This document shows positions 1 to 7,454 of a DNA stretch of 24,885 bases, in pieces. Under the pieces are notes generated by a model. The model saw only the letters and a list, made by a program, of their open reading frames with translations, ran no database searches and was not told where the DNA came from. Origin of the DNA: Bacteroidales bacterium (GTDB lineage Bacteria > Bacteroidota > Bacteroidia > Bacteroidales > P3); assembly GCA_016296345.1 (NCBI GenBank), contig JAEDJL010000032.1, forward strand, positions 1 through 24,885, given 5' to 3'. A program made the position numbers and the translations under genes. The number at the start of each line of letters is the position of its first letter. Within the stretch, counting starts at the first letter, position 1.

Positions 1-157
1 ACCTCTTTAACCTCCGAACTTACCTCTTTAACCTCCGAACTCACCTCTTTAACCTCCGAACTCACCTCTTTAACCTCCGAACTTACCTCTTTAACCTCCG
101 AACTCACCTCTTTAACCTCCGAACTCACCTCTTTAACCTCCGAACTTACCTCTTTAA
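1..157. repeat. 21-bp tandem repeat, 7 full copies plus a 10-base partial
   Basis: Seven adjacent 21-base units (consensus ACCTCTTTAACCTCCGAACTY) end in a 10-base partial copy at 148-157. The array continues to the left edge, so the true copy number is unknown. The only difference between units is the last base, which runs T,C,C,T,C,C,T; this means 63-bp blocks were duplicated. The unit is 7 codons long. One plus frame (TSLTSEL repeated, closing at TAG 160-162) and one minus frame (SSEVKEV repeated) stay open through the array. No ATG start is visible for either. It lies just past the terminator of the ribosomal cluster. Confidence 0.97.
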
Positions 158-201
158 GGTAGTGTTTCCAAAAGTGTGTCTGAAAAAGTATTCGGGAAGG
201 C

Positions 202-241
202 AAAACAAAAAGAGGCGTCCAAATAATTTGAACGTCTCTTT
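202..241 (-). terminator. Factor-independent terminator of the ribosomal supercluster
   Basis: A hairpin at 209-241 pairs AAAGAGACGTTCAAAT with its near-perfect complement (two G.U pairs in RNA). On the minus strand it is followed by a T-rich run at about 202-211. It starts some 20 nt past the rplQ stop, where the end of the long minus-strand transcript is expected. Confidence 0.9.
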
Positions 242-262
242 GTCAATTCTGTTGGTAAAAAC

Positions 263-766
263 TTATTCTGCTTTCTCTTCTGCAACAGGTGCTTCAACCT
301 CTGCTGCGGCAGGCTCGGGTGCTGCTGCCTCGGGTGCTGCTGCTTTCTTCTTGCCTCCTCTACGAGTGGTCTTTGCTTTCTTTGCAGTTGTGTCTTTCAA
401 CATTGCTTCGTTGTAGTCCACCAACTCCATCATTACCATTTCTGCTCCGTCGCCCAAACGTCTGCCAAGTTTCAATATTCTTGTGTAGCCGCCGTTACGA
501 TTTACTACCTTGGTTGCCACATCACCAAATAGTTCCTTGACTGCTTCCTTGTTTTGCAAGTAGCTGAAAACGATACGTCTTTGGTGTGTTGAATCTGCCT
601 TGGTTTTTGTTATCAATGGTTCCACATAGCCTCTTAGCGCCTTTGCCTTAGCCATGGTGGTGGTTATTCTCTTGTGTATTATCAATGAAGACGCCATATT
701 TGATAGCATGGCTACCCTGTGAGCGTGTGTTCTTGATAGTTTATTTACTTTACAACCGTGTCTCAT
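263..766 (-). CDS. rplQ: Large-subunit ribosomal protein bL17
   Basis: bL17 binds 23S rRNA near the polypeptide exit tunnel. The first ~120 residues are the conserved domain, starting MRHGCKVNKLSRTHAHR. The full length of 167 aa is longer than the roughly 120-130 aa of many bacteria. The excess is a low-complexity C-terminal tail from about residue 127, first Lys/Arg-rich and then Ala/Pro/Glu-rich. Such a tail is common for bL17 in Bacteroidota as far as I recall. This is the last gene of the cluster, 6 nt after the rpoA stop and followed by a terminator. The start is an ATG with AGGAG about 10 nt upstream. Confidence 0.98.
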   Translation of the reverse strand: MRHGCKVNKLSRTHAHRVAMLSNMASSLIIHKRITTTMAKAKALRGYVEPLITKTKADSTHQRRIVFSYLQNKEAVKELFGDVATKVVNRNGGYTRILKLGRRLGDGAEMVMMELVDYNEAMLKDTTAKKAKTTRRGGKKKAAAPEAAAPEPAAAEVEAPVAEEKAE

Positions 767-772
767 CTCTCG

Positions 773-1765
773 TTACTCCTTTTCTAATTTATACTTTGAA
801 ACATTCATACCAAATTCCAAATTCTTAGACTTGACCAAATTTTCCAACTCTGTGAGGGATTTCCTTCCAAAGTTGCGGAACTTCAACAAATCTTGCTTGT
901 TGAACGATACCAAATCGCCCAATGTCTCTACTTCTGCACTCTTTAAGCAGTTGAGAGCCCTGACTGACAAATCCAAATCCAATAGCTTGGTCTTTAAGAG
1001 TTGTCTGATGTGCAATGTGGCTTCGTCAAACTCTTCTGTCGGAGTTTTTGAGTCTGTCTTTATTGAAATTTTCTCATCTGAGAACAACAAGAAGTGCTGT
1101 ATCAATATCGATGCAGCTTCTTTCAAAGCGTCTTTTGGTGTGATTGAACCGTCGGTGGTAACTTCTATTGTCAGTTTTTCATAGTCAATTCTGTGTTCCA
1201 CACGATAGTTATCTACGGTGTAGTTCACGTTCTTGATTGGTGTGAAAATAGAGTCTATCGCTATGGTTCCTATCGCATCATCTGCTTTCTTATTCTCCTC
1301 AGCAGGCACATATCCTCTACCCTTTTCTATGGTTATCTCCATCGAAAGACAAACCGAAGGCTCCATGTGGCAAATCTCAACTTCTGTGTTCAAAATTTGA
1401 AATCCGCTCAAGTATTGGTTGATGTCTCCTGCTTTGAAAACGTTCTTGCCTTCTATCTTGAAACTTACGGTTTCCCTATCCTCTGTTTCTATTTGTCGTT
1501 TGAAACGAAGCTGTTTTAGATTTAGGATTATCTCTGTCATGTCTTCGATAACCCCGGGGATAGTATCAAATTCGTGGTTTACACCATCAATCTTTATGGA
1601 GGTTATTGCAAATCCTTCCAAAGACGACACCAAGATTCTTCTCAGTGCATTTCCTATTGTTACTCCGTAACGAGGTTCAAGGGGACGAAACTCAAACGTT
1701 CCTTTGAAGTCGTCCGACTCTATCATGATAACCTTGTCAGGTTGTTGAAAAGCTAATATGGCCAT
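773..1765 (-). CDS. rpoA: DNA-directed RNA polymerase subunit alpha
   Basis: The alpha subunit dimerises to start RNA polymerase assembly and touches upstream promoter DNA and activators. Its 330 aa match the family. The N-terminal domain (about 1-235) shows the typical segment RYGVTIGNALRRILVSSLEG, with the Arg pair in the dimer and beta-contacting region. The C-terminal domain (about 255-320) carries the helix-hairpin-helix stretch LLKFRNFGRKSLTEL. It sits between rpsD (20-nt gap) and rplQ (6-nt gap), the usual alpha-operon position. Nothing in it looks unusual. Confidence 0.99.
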   Translation of the reverse strand: MAILAFQQPDKVIMIESDDFKGTFEFRPLEPRYGVTIGNALRRILVSSLEGFAITSIKIDGVNHEFDTIPGVIEDMTEIILNLKQLRFKRQIETEDRETVSFKIEGKNVFKAGDINQYLSGFQILNTEVEICHMEPSVCLSMEITIEKGRGYVPAEENKKADDAIGTIAIDSIFTPIKNVNYTVDNYRVEHRIDYEKLTIEVTTDGSITPKDALKEAASILIQHFLLFSDEKISIKTDSKTPTEEFDEATLHIRQLLKTKLLDLDLSVRALNCLKSAEVETLGDLVSFNKQDLLKFRNFGRKSLTELENLVKSKNLEFGMNVSKYKLEKE

Positions 1766-1785
1766 TTACTTACTCTTATTTAATC

Positions 1786-2388
1786 TTACTTAGAATACAA
1801 CTCAACTATCAACTGCTCTCTTATGTTCTCCGGAATGTCGGCTCTTTCAGGGCAGTTCATAAACTTGCCTTCCATCTTCTCTCCGTCCCAGTCCAACCAA
1901 GAGTAATTCGTTCTTGACGATAGCGAGTCTTCAATAACTTCCAACGATTTGGAACGCTCTCTCACTCCGACAACATCTCCTGCTTTCAACAAGTATGAGG
2001 GTATGTTTACCACTTGTCCGTTCACTGTTATGTGTTTGTGGGATACAAGTTGTCTTGCTTGGTTTCTTGTATGAGCAATACCCAATCTGTAAACTACGTT
2101 GTCAAGTCTCGACTCGATGAGTTGCAACAATACTTCACCTGTGATACCTCCCTTTCGAGATGCTTTCTCAAACAAGTTGCGGAATTGTCTCTCCAAAATA
2201 CCGTATGTGTATTTTGCTTTTTGCTTCTCCATCAACTGCATTCCATACTCGGATTGTTTTGGACGTCTCTTGTTGAAGCCGTGTTGTCCGGGAGGATAGT
2301 TTCTCTTCTCAAACGCTCTGTCTGCTCCGTAAATAGGTTCTCTAAATTTTCTCGCTATCTTACTTTTAGGACCAATATATCTTGCCAT
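1786..2388 (-). CDS. rpsD: Small-subunit ribosomal protein uS4 (zinc-free form)
   Basis: uS4 is a primary 16S rRNA binder that nucleates the 30S body, and with uS3 and uS5 it lines the mRNA entry channel. The protein is 200 aa. The N-terminus MARYIGPKSKIARKFREP lacks the paired cysteines of zinc-binding uS4, so it is the C-minus type. The S4 RNA-binding domain is at about residues 90-155 (RLDNVVYRLGIAHTRNQAR, then HKHITVNGQ). In enterobacteria uS4 represses the alpha operon. Whether that happens here is not shown, but see the structured rpsM-rpsK gap upstream. Confidence 0.98.
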   Translation of the reverse strand: MARYIGPKSKIARKFREPIYGADRAFEKRNYPPGQHGFNKRRPKQSEYGMQLMEKQKAKYTYGILERQFRNLFEKASRKGGITGEVLLQLIESRLDNVVYRLGIAHTRNQARQLVSHKHITVNGQVVNIPSYLLKAGDVVGVRERSKSLEVIEDSLSSRTNYSWLDWDGEKMEGKFMNCPERADIPENIREQLIVELYSK

Positions 2389-2422
2389 AGTCTAATCTTT
2401 TTTTGTCTTAAAAAATACCTTG

Positions 2423-2812
2423 TTATACTCTTCTTCTCTTTGGAGGACGACATCCGTTGTGAGGAAGTGGCGTAACATCTGTTATCTCCAACACTTCTAT
2501 TCCTGAGGCGTTTATTGCTCTGATTGCAGACTCACGTCCTGCTCCGGGTCCTTTCACAAATACTTTCACTTTTCTCAAGCCATAGTCAAACGCTGCCTTG
2601 GAACAATCCTCAGCTGCCATTTGTGATGCATACGGGGTGTTCTTCTTAGAACCTCTGAATCCCATTTTTCCCGCAGATGACCAAGCTATAACTTGACCTG
2701 CGTTGTTTGTCAACGAAATAATACAATTGTTGAACGATGCAAAGATGAATGCTTTTCCTACCGGTTCAACCTTAACTACTCTCTTCTTCGTTGGTTTAGA
2801 ACTTTTTGCCAT
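2423..2812 (-). CDS. rpsK: Small-subunit ribosomal protein uS11
   Basis: uS11 lies on the 30S platform near the mRNA exit, next to the E site. The 129 aa cover the whole family domain: NNCIISLTNNAGQVIAWSSAG near the N-terminus, KMGFRGSKKNTPYASQ in the middle, and a conserved basic end (DVTPLPHNGCRPPKRRRV). The Asn-Gly in PHNG is the place where E. coli uS11 carries an isoaspartate. It is separated from rpsM by 91 nt, one of the two longest gaps inside the cluster. Confidence 0.98.
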   Translation of the reverse strand: MAKSSKPTKKRVVKVEPVGKAFIFASFNNCIISLTNNAGQVIAWSSAGKMGFRGSKKNTPYASQMAAEDCSKAAFDYGLRKVKVFVKGPGAGRESAIRAINASGIEVLEITDVTPLPHNGCRPPKRRRV

Positions 2813-2903
2813 ATTGTTCTTGCAATATTTTATTGATTACTACTTATGAATGCTCCAAATCTCAAAATAATATAGTCCGCATTCATGTTAAACTTAAAAC
2901 TTA
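2813..2903 (-). promoter_or_regulatory. Intercistronic rpsM-rpsK segment with hairpin and short ORF
   Basis: This 91-nt gap holds a perfect 8-bp inverted repeat, ATGAATGC and GCATTCAT, with a loop of about 25 nt. The left arm contains the ATG of an 18-codon ORF (2886 down to TAA at 2830; peptide MNADYIILRFGAFISSNQ) that ends 17 nt before the rpsK start. The placement ahead of rpsK-rpsD-rpoA-rplQ would suit translational control of that block. That role is inference; only the repeat and the ORF are seen. Confidence 0.4.
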
Positions 2904-3281
2904 CTACTTAGTTACTTTCTTCTTGTTTGCAACTGTTTTCTTCTTACCCTTACGCGTACGAGCGTTGTTCTTTGTGCTTTGTCCGCGTAGCGGTAAACCA
3001 TTTCTGTGACGAATACCTCTGTAACAGCCTATATCCATCAATCTCTTGATGTTCATCTGTACTTCTGAACGCAACGCTCCTTCTACCTTGTACTCTTCTC
3101 CTATGATAGTACGGATTGCATTTTGTTCGTCATCACTCCATTCGCTTACCTTCTTGTTCTCATCGATACCTGCTTTCGCCAATATCTGCGAAGCCAAACT
3201 TTTACCTATTCCGTAAATGTAGGTCAATCCGATGACACCTCTTTTGTTCTTTGGTAAGTCAATACCCGCAATTCTTGCCAT
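2904..3281 (-). CDS. rpsM: Small-subunit ribosomal protein uS13
   Basis: uS13 sits in the 30S head, forms bridges to the 50S subunit, and its C-terminal tail reaches the P-site tRNA. The 125 aa begin MARIAGIDLPKNKRGVIGLTY. The H2TH-type helical domain follows (YIYGIGKSLASQILAKAGID). Next comes the basic motif GIRHRNGLPLRGQSTKNNAR, and last a Lys-rich tail. It ends TAG-TAA, a tandem stop. The gap to rpmJ upstream is 54 nt. Confidence 0.98.
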   Translation of the reverse strand: MARIAGIDLPKNKRGVIGLTYIYGIGKSLASQILAKAGIDENKKVSEWSDDEQNAIRTIIGEEYKVEGALRSEVQMNIKRLMDIGCYRGIRHRNGLPLRGQSTKNNARTRKGKKKTVANKKKVTK

Positions 3282-3335
3282 AAATTCTTTCTGTTATTAA
3301 ATTACTTAATTAACCTTGTCTCTGTTTTCAAAAAA

Positions 3336-3452
3336 TCAACCTTGTCTTTGTTTGTACTTAGGGTTTTTCTTGTTGATAACATAGACAACTCCCTTTCTAC
3401 GAACGACTATACATTCGGGAGATCTTTTCTTTACTGAGGTTCTAACTTTCAT
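3336..3452 (-). CDS. rpmJ: Large-subunit ribosomal protein bL36 (zinc-free form)
   Basis: This 38-aa gene starts at ATG 3452 and ends TGA 3336; it runs MKVRTSVKKRSPECIVV through a C-terminal KYKQRQG. bL36 is a late-assembling 50S protein. The zinc-ribbon ligands known from E. coli (Cys11, Cys14, Cys27, His33) read Ser, Cys, Asn, Tyr here, so only one remains and zinc binding is not expected. It lies between infA (44 nt) and rpsM (54 nt). A 16-bp imperfect copy of the end of the gene lies just past its stop at 3312-3327. Confidence 0.97.
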   Translation of the reverse strand: MKVRTSVKKRSPECIVVRRKGVVYVINKKNPKYKQRQG

Positions 3453-3496
3453 CTTCTTCGGTAAATTTTATTTTGTTCTTATCTTTTTGCAGTTTC

Positions 3497-3715
3497 CTAT
3501 TTGTGTCGGTATGTTATTCGTCCCCTTGTCAAATCATAAGGGGTCATCACAACTTGTACTTTGTCTCCGGGTAATATCTTGATGTAGTGCATTCTCATCT
3601 TGCCAGATATTGTGGCTTTGATGACGTGTCCGTTTTCCAACTCTACACTGAACATCGCATTACCCAACGACTCCAATACTGTTCCGTCTAATTGTATGGA
3701 TTCTTGCTTTGCCAT
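3497..3715 (-). CDS. infA: Translation initiation factor IF-1
   Basis: IF-1 binds the A site of the 30S subunit during initiation and supports IF-2 and IF-3. The 72-aa length is exactly that of the family. It is a single S1-like OB fold: MAKQESIQLDGTVLESLGNAMF at the start, GHVIKATISGKMRMHYIKILPGDKV in the middle, and DLTRGRITYRHK at the end. The first codon lies one base after the map TGA stop (TGATATG), so the two genes are very likely translationally coupled. Confidence 0.99.
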   Translation of the reverse strand: MAKQESIQLDGTVLESLGNAMFSVELENGHVIKATISGKMRMHYIKILPGDKVQVVMTPYDLTRGRITYRHK

Positions 3716-3716
3716 A

Positions 3717-4511
3717 TCAAATTTGCTCTAAGTTAATATTTGTCTTTATGGTCTGTTCTATAACGTCAAAACTTGACAAAATGTCCGGTCCGTCTGCTGT
3801 TATAGCTACGTCATGCTCAAAATGTGCCGCAGGTGAGTAATCAACCGTTCTGCATGTCCAACGATCGGCTTCAAACAACACTTCTTTGTTTCCCAAGGTT
3901 ATCATAGGTTCTATAGCTATGACCATGCCTTCTCGGAACTTTGGTCCTGTTCCTTTCTTGCCATAGTTGGGTACGCTCGGGTCTTCGTGCATCTGTCTTC
4001 CAACTCCGTGTCCGCAAAGCTCTCTGACTACTCCGTATCCGAACTCTTCGCAGTAGGTTTGTATGCAATTACTCAAATCGCCCACTCTCTGACCAACCTT
4101 GCACTTGTCGATGCCTCGATAAAGCGACTGTTTGGTAACTTTCAATAGTTGAGATACTTCTTCCGATACTCCTTTCAATGCAAAGGTGTATGCCGAGTCG
4201 CCAACCCAACCGTTGTATGTTACTCCGCAATCGATAGAAACGATGTCGCCTTCTTTGATTTCCCTTTTGCCGGGAATGCCGTGAACGACTACTTCGTTAA
4301 TCGATATGCACAAAGATGCCGGATAACCGCAATAGCCCTTGAAAGTAGGAATGCCTCCCATGTCCAAGATGTATTGCTCTGCAATTTTATCCAAATATGC
4401 GGTAGTAACACCCGGCTTGATGTACTTGGACACTTCTGCCAAGGTGTCGCCTACCTTCAACGCACTTACTCTTTGTTGTTCAATATCTTCTTTACTCTTT
4501 ATCTGTATCAT
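3717..4511 (-). CDS. map: Type I methionine aminopeptidase
   Basis: This enzyme removes the initiator methionine from new proteins as they leave the ribosome. The 264 aa show the pita-bread fold metal ligands: Asp in SIDCGV, Asp in WVGDSAYTF, His in CGHGVGRQMHE, Glu in AIEPMITLG, and the final Glu in FEHDVAIT. The second His in RQMHEDPSV matches the substrate-contacting histidine of the family. There is no N-terminal zinc-finger extension. Its place between secY and infA is typical of Bacteroidota and many Gram-positives. Confidence 0.98.
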   Translation of the reverse strand: MIQIKSKEDIEQQRVSALKVGDTLAEVSKYIKPGVTTAYLDKIAEQYILDMGGIPTFKGYCGYPASLCISINEVVVHGIPGKREIKEGDIVSIDCGVTYNGWVGDSAYTFALKGVSEEVSQLLKVTKQSLYRGIDKCKVGQRVGDLSNCIQTYCEEFGYGVVRELCGHGVGRQMHEDPSVPNYGKKGTGPKFREGMVIAIEPMITLGNKEVLFEADRWTCRTVDYSPAAHFEHDVAITADGPDILSSFDVIEQTIKTNINLEQI

Positions 4512-4529
4512 CGTGCAAAGTGTGTTTCA

Positions 4530-5879
4530 TCAGAGCTGACCTCTTCCTTTGATCCTTCCGGATTTTGTAAGTCCGTCATAATGTCTCATCAACAAATGAC
4601 TTTCAATTTGTTGAAGAGTATCCAATACTACTCCGACCAAAATCAACAAAGATGTTCCTCCGTAGAACTGAGCAAATTGTTGATTAACTCCGAACAATCT
4701 CACTATCGCAGGAAGAATTGCAATGATTGCCAAAAAGATTGAACCCGGAAGAGTTATCTTTGAGAGGACATTGTCAAAAAATTCCTCTGTCTTCTTTCCC
4801 GGTTTGATGCCGGGGATAAATCCTCCGTTCTTCTTCATGTCGTCTGCCATTTGTTTTGGATTGATTGCCACTGCTGTGTAGAAGTATGTGAATACAATTA
4901 TCAGTAGGGCAAAGATGGCATTGTACCAAAATCCGTCAAAATTGGATAGAGCTGCCTTAATTCCTGTCATGCTCTCGGAACTCGAAAATCCGAAAAGTGT
5001 AACCGGAATAAACATAATTGCTTGGGCAAAGATTATCGGCATTACTCCTGCTGCATTGACTTTGATAGGGACATATTGTCTTGCTCCTCCATATTGTTTG
5101 TTGCCGACTATTCTCTTGGCATATTGCACAGGAATTCTTCTTGTTCCTTGAACTAACAATATGCACAACATAATCACAACCAACAATACTACCAACTCAA
5201 CAAAGAAGATTACCAACTGTCCTCCCTGCTCTTCCATTCTTGAAGCAAACTCTGCAAACAATGCAAATGGTAAACGGGCAACAATACCGACCATAATCAA
5301 CAACGATATACCATTACCGATTCCCTTATCTGTAATTCTCTCTCCGAGCCACATTACAAATAAAGTTCCACATGTAAGCATTATCGAAATTGGCAATACC
5401 CAATTGAAGAAATTAGGACTGTCCGAACCGGTAATACTATATATGTGAGCTCCATTGATTTGCGCTCTAAGGTTTGCAAGATATGCAAATGATTGGAATA
5501 TACAAACGACGATTGTAAGCCAACGTGTCATTTGGTTGATTTTTCTCCTTCCGCTTTCACCTTCTCTTTGCATCTTGGTGAAATACGGAACTACCATCGT
5601 AAGCAACTGCATTACGATGGAAGCCGTGATATATGGCATTATTCCCAATGCAAAGATAGATGCGTTGGAAAATGCTCCACCGGAAAACATATTCAACAAT
5701 CCCAATACTCCGTCCCTTGTTTGCTCTTGCAATCCTGCCAAATCCGAAGGATTTATTCCGGGAATGACAACATAAGAGCCGATTCTGTAAATCAAAATCA
5801 AAGCCAAGGTGTAGAGAATCCTATCTCGCAAGTCCTTAATACTCCAGATATTCTTTATTGTATTGATAAATCGTTTCAT
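4530..5879 (-). CDS. secY: Protein translocase subunit SecY
   Basis: SecY is the membrane pore of the Sec translocon. The 449-aa product has about ten strongly hydrophobic segments. The N-terminus carries the conserved run IYRIGSYVVIPGINPSDL. TM2 is near GLLNMFSGGAFSNASIFALG with the plug region beside it. The cytoplasmic loop MQREGESGRRKINQMTRWLT precedes TM3. The later loop includes GTRRIPVQYAKR, the basic loop involved in SecA and ribosome docking. The gene follows rplO with a 6-nt gap. Confidence 0.99.
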   Translation of the reverse strand: MKRFINTIKNIWSIKDLRDRILYTLALILIYRIGSYVVIPGINPSDLAGLQEQTRDGVLGLLNMFSGGAFSNASIFALGIMPYITASIVMQLLTMVVPYFTKMQREGESGRRKINQMTRWLTIVVCIFQSFAYLANLRAQINGAHIYSITGSDSPNFFNWVLPISIMLTCGTLFVMWLGERITDKGIGNGISLLIMVGIVARLPFALFAEFASRMEEQGGQLVIFFVELVVLLVVIMLCILLVQGTRRIPVQYAKRIVGNKQYGGARQYVPIKVNAAGVMPIIFAQAIMFIPVTLFGFSSSESMTGIKAALSNFDGFWYNAIFALLIIVFTYFYTAVAINPKQMADDMKKNGGFIPGIKPGKKTEEFFDNVLSKITLPGSIFLAIIAILPAIVRLFGVNQQFAQFYGGTSLLILVGVVLDTLQQIESHLLMRHYDGLTKSGRIKGRGQL

Positions 5880-5885
5880 CGGCTG

Positions 5886-6335
5886 TTAAATTATTGATGC
5901 AACACCACCTTTTGATTCGATTGCAGCTTTTGCTGTTTTTGAAAATGAATGTGCTGTTACGTTGATTGTTGTACCTAATTCTCCTCTTCCAAGAATTTTC
6001 ACTCTATCTTTTCCCGAAGATAACAAACCATGTTGTCTCAAAACATCAATGGTAATATCCTTGATTTGTGTTCTTTCTGACAACTCGGTCAAGGTATCAA
6101 GATTAATTCCTACATATTCTACCCTGTTGATATTCTTGAAGCCTGATTTAGGTAGTCGTCTGTATAGCGGCATTTGACCACCTTCAAAACCTATCTTGCG
6201 AGAGTATCCTGAACGAGACTTTGCTCCCTTATGTCCTCTTGTAGATGTACCTCCACGACCTGAGCCTTGTCCGCGTCCTATTCTCTTTCGGTTTTTTGTC
6301 GATCCTTCTGCCGGTTTTAATGTACTTAAATCCAT
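5886..6335 (-). CDS. rplO: Large-subunit ribosomal protein uL15
   Basis: uL15 is a late-assembly 50S protein whose extended N-terminal arm threads through 23S rRNA. The 149 aa start MDLSTLKPAEGSTKNRKRIG. The arm is Gly/Arg-rich (GRGQGSGRGGTSTRGHKGAKSR), which is diagnostic, followed by GFEGGQMPLYRRLPKSGF. The globular half (about 70-149) contains VKILGRGEL and ends near SKGGVASII. AAAGGAAA lies upstream of the start, a weak ribosome-binding site at best. Confidence 0.98.
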   Translation of the reverse strand: MDLSTLKPAEGSTKNRKRIGRGQGSGRGGTSTRGHKGAKSRSGYSRKIGFEGGQMPLYRRLPKSGFKNINRVEYVGINLDTLTELSERTQIKDITIDVLRQHGLLSSGKDRVKILGRGELGTTINVTAHSFSKTAKAAIESKGGVASII

Positions 6336-6356
6336 GATATTTCCTTTAAAAATTTT

Positions 6357-6536
6357 CTAATTTATTTCCTCTACTTTTACCAAATGATTAACTTTGGCTA
6401 TCATGCCTTCGATTGGTAAAGTTTTCTCGTGTATTCTTGTACGTCCGATTTTTCCCAAACCCAAAGACTCCAAAGTTCTCTTCTGTCTTGCAGGGTGTCC
6501 GATGCCACTCCTGACCTGTGTTACTTTCAATTTCAT
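6357..6536 (-). CDS. rpmD: Large-subunit ribosomal protein uL30
   Basis: uL30 is a small 50S protein next to 5S rRNA and uL5. From ATG 6536 it has 59 aa, the usual length, starting MKLKVTQVRSGIGHPARQKR and holding GLGKIGRTRIHE. A TTG three codons upstream (6545) could add MNT, and some Bacteroidota uL30 proteins begin in a comparable way, so the start is not fully settled. I prefer the ATG, which leaves a 14-nt gap after the rpsE stop. Confidence 0.95.
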   Translation of the reverse strand: MKLKVTQVRSGIGHPARQKRTLESLGLGKIGRTRIHEKTLPIEGMIAKVNHLVKVEEIN

Positions 6537-6550
6537 AGTGTTCAAAGTGT

Positions 6551-7069
6551 TTATCCGTTAAATACTCTGTCCATTTCAATTCCTCTTAACTTGGCAATAG
6601 TGTAAGGGTCTTTCATCTGCATCAATGCAGCGATTGTTGCCTTAACAACACTATGAGGGTTGGAAGAACCTTTTGATTTTGCCAACACGTCCTTTACTCC
6701 GACGCTTTCCAATACAGCACGCATAGCACCTCCTGCTATAACACCTGTACCGGGAGCTGCAGGTTTCAAGAACACTCTGGCTCCGCTATACTTGGCAGTT
6801 TGTTCGTGAGGAACAGTTCCCTTCAAAACCGGTACTTTAACCAAGTTTTTCTTAGCATCATCTATTCCTTTGGCTATGGCTGCTGCAACTTCTTTTGCCT
6901 TGCCCAAACCATATCCTACAACACCATTCTCGTTTCCTACAACAACGATTGCAGAAAAACTGAATGTTCTTCCTCCCTTGGTTACCTTTGTAACCCTGTT
7001 TATGCTTACGAGCCTATCTTTGAATTCTATCTCGCTTGACTTTACTCTTTTTACGTTCAATTCAGCCAT
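6551..7069 (-). CDS. rpsE: Small-subunit ribosomal protein uS5
   Basis: uS5 affects decoding accuracy and helps unwind mRNA at the entry channel. The 172 aa include the N-terminal double-stranded-RNA-binding-like domain (FKDRLVSINRVTKVTKGGR) and the C-terminal domain (PHEQTAKYSGARVFLKPAAPGTG). The loop VTKVTKGGRTFSFSA is the region where spectinomycin-resistance changes fall in other bacteria; it looks wild type here. rplR begins upstream, only 3 nt separating its stop from this start. Confidence 0.98.
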   Translation of the reverse strand: MAELNVKRVKSSEIEFKDRLVSINRVTKVTKGGRTFSFSAIVVVGNENGVVGYGLGKAKEVAAAIAKGIDDAKKNLVKVPVLKGTVPHEQTAKYSGARVFLKPAAPGTGVIAGGAMRAVLESVGVKDVLAKSKGSSNPHSVVKATIAALMQMKDPYTIAKLRGIEMDRVFNG

Positions 7070-7072
7070 ACC

Positions 7073-7426
7073 TTAGAATTTTAAGCCATTTTCTCTGGCA
7101 GATTCTGCTAATGATTTTACTCTTCCATGATACAAATAACCATTTCTGTCAAACACAACAGACTCTACACCTATTGTCTTTGCTCTCTCTGCAATGTTTT
7201 TGCCTACAACTGCAGCCATATCTGTCTTTGTACCATTTCTTTCAAAACTTTTCTCCATCGTAGATGCAGAAGCCAACGTAACTCCATTTACGTCATCTAT
7301 CAACTGAGCATAAATTTCTTTGTTGCTCCTAAACACTGTCAAACGAGGTCTGTTACTTGTTCCGCTTATTTTTTTGCGGATCCTCATCTTTAACTTTAAT
7401 CTTCTTACTTCTTTCTTAGTTGCCAT
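7073..7426 (-). CDS. rplR: Large-subunit ribosomal protein uL18
   Basis: uL18 binds 5S rRNA and brings it to the 50S subunit together with uL5. From ATG 7426 it is 117 aa, the normal length, starting MATKKEVRRLKLKMRIRKK. Family motifs are NRPRLTVFRSNKEIYAQ and VVFDRNGYLYHGRVKSLAES. The frame stays open another 54 codons upstream into rplF. That part has no uL18 similarity and would overlap rplF, so I reject it. The gap to the rplF stop is 28 nt. Confidence 0.98.
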   Translation of the reverse strand: MATKKEVRRLKLKMRIRKKISGTSNRPRLTVFRSNKEIYAQLIDDVNGVTLASASTMEKSFERNGTKTDMAAVVGKNIAERAKTIGVESVVFDRNGYLYHGRVKSLAESARENGLKF

Positions 7427-7454
7427 CCTCGTACGGATTTTAATTCTCAAAAAA

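Noticed and set aside
1..157. CRISPR array
   Set aside because: Units are directly adjacent with no spacers; it is a plain tandem repeat.
1..260. Minus-strand protein gene with SSEVKEV repeats
   Set aside because: The frame opens after a TGA, has no ATG and passes through the terminator hairpin. It may be only the period-21 effect.
2855..2890. Internal promoter in the rpsM-rpsK gap
   Set aside because: TTATTTTG and GTTT at 19-nt spacing each deviate from consensus; in an AT-rich gap this is expected by chance.
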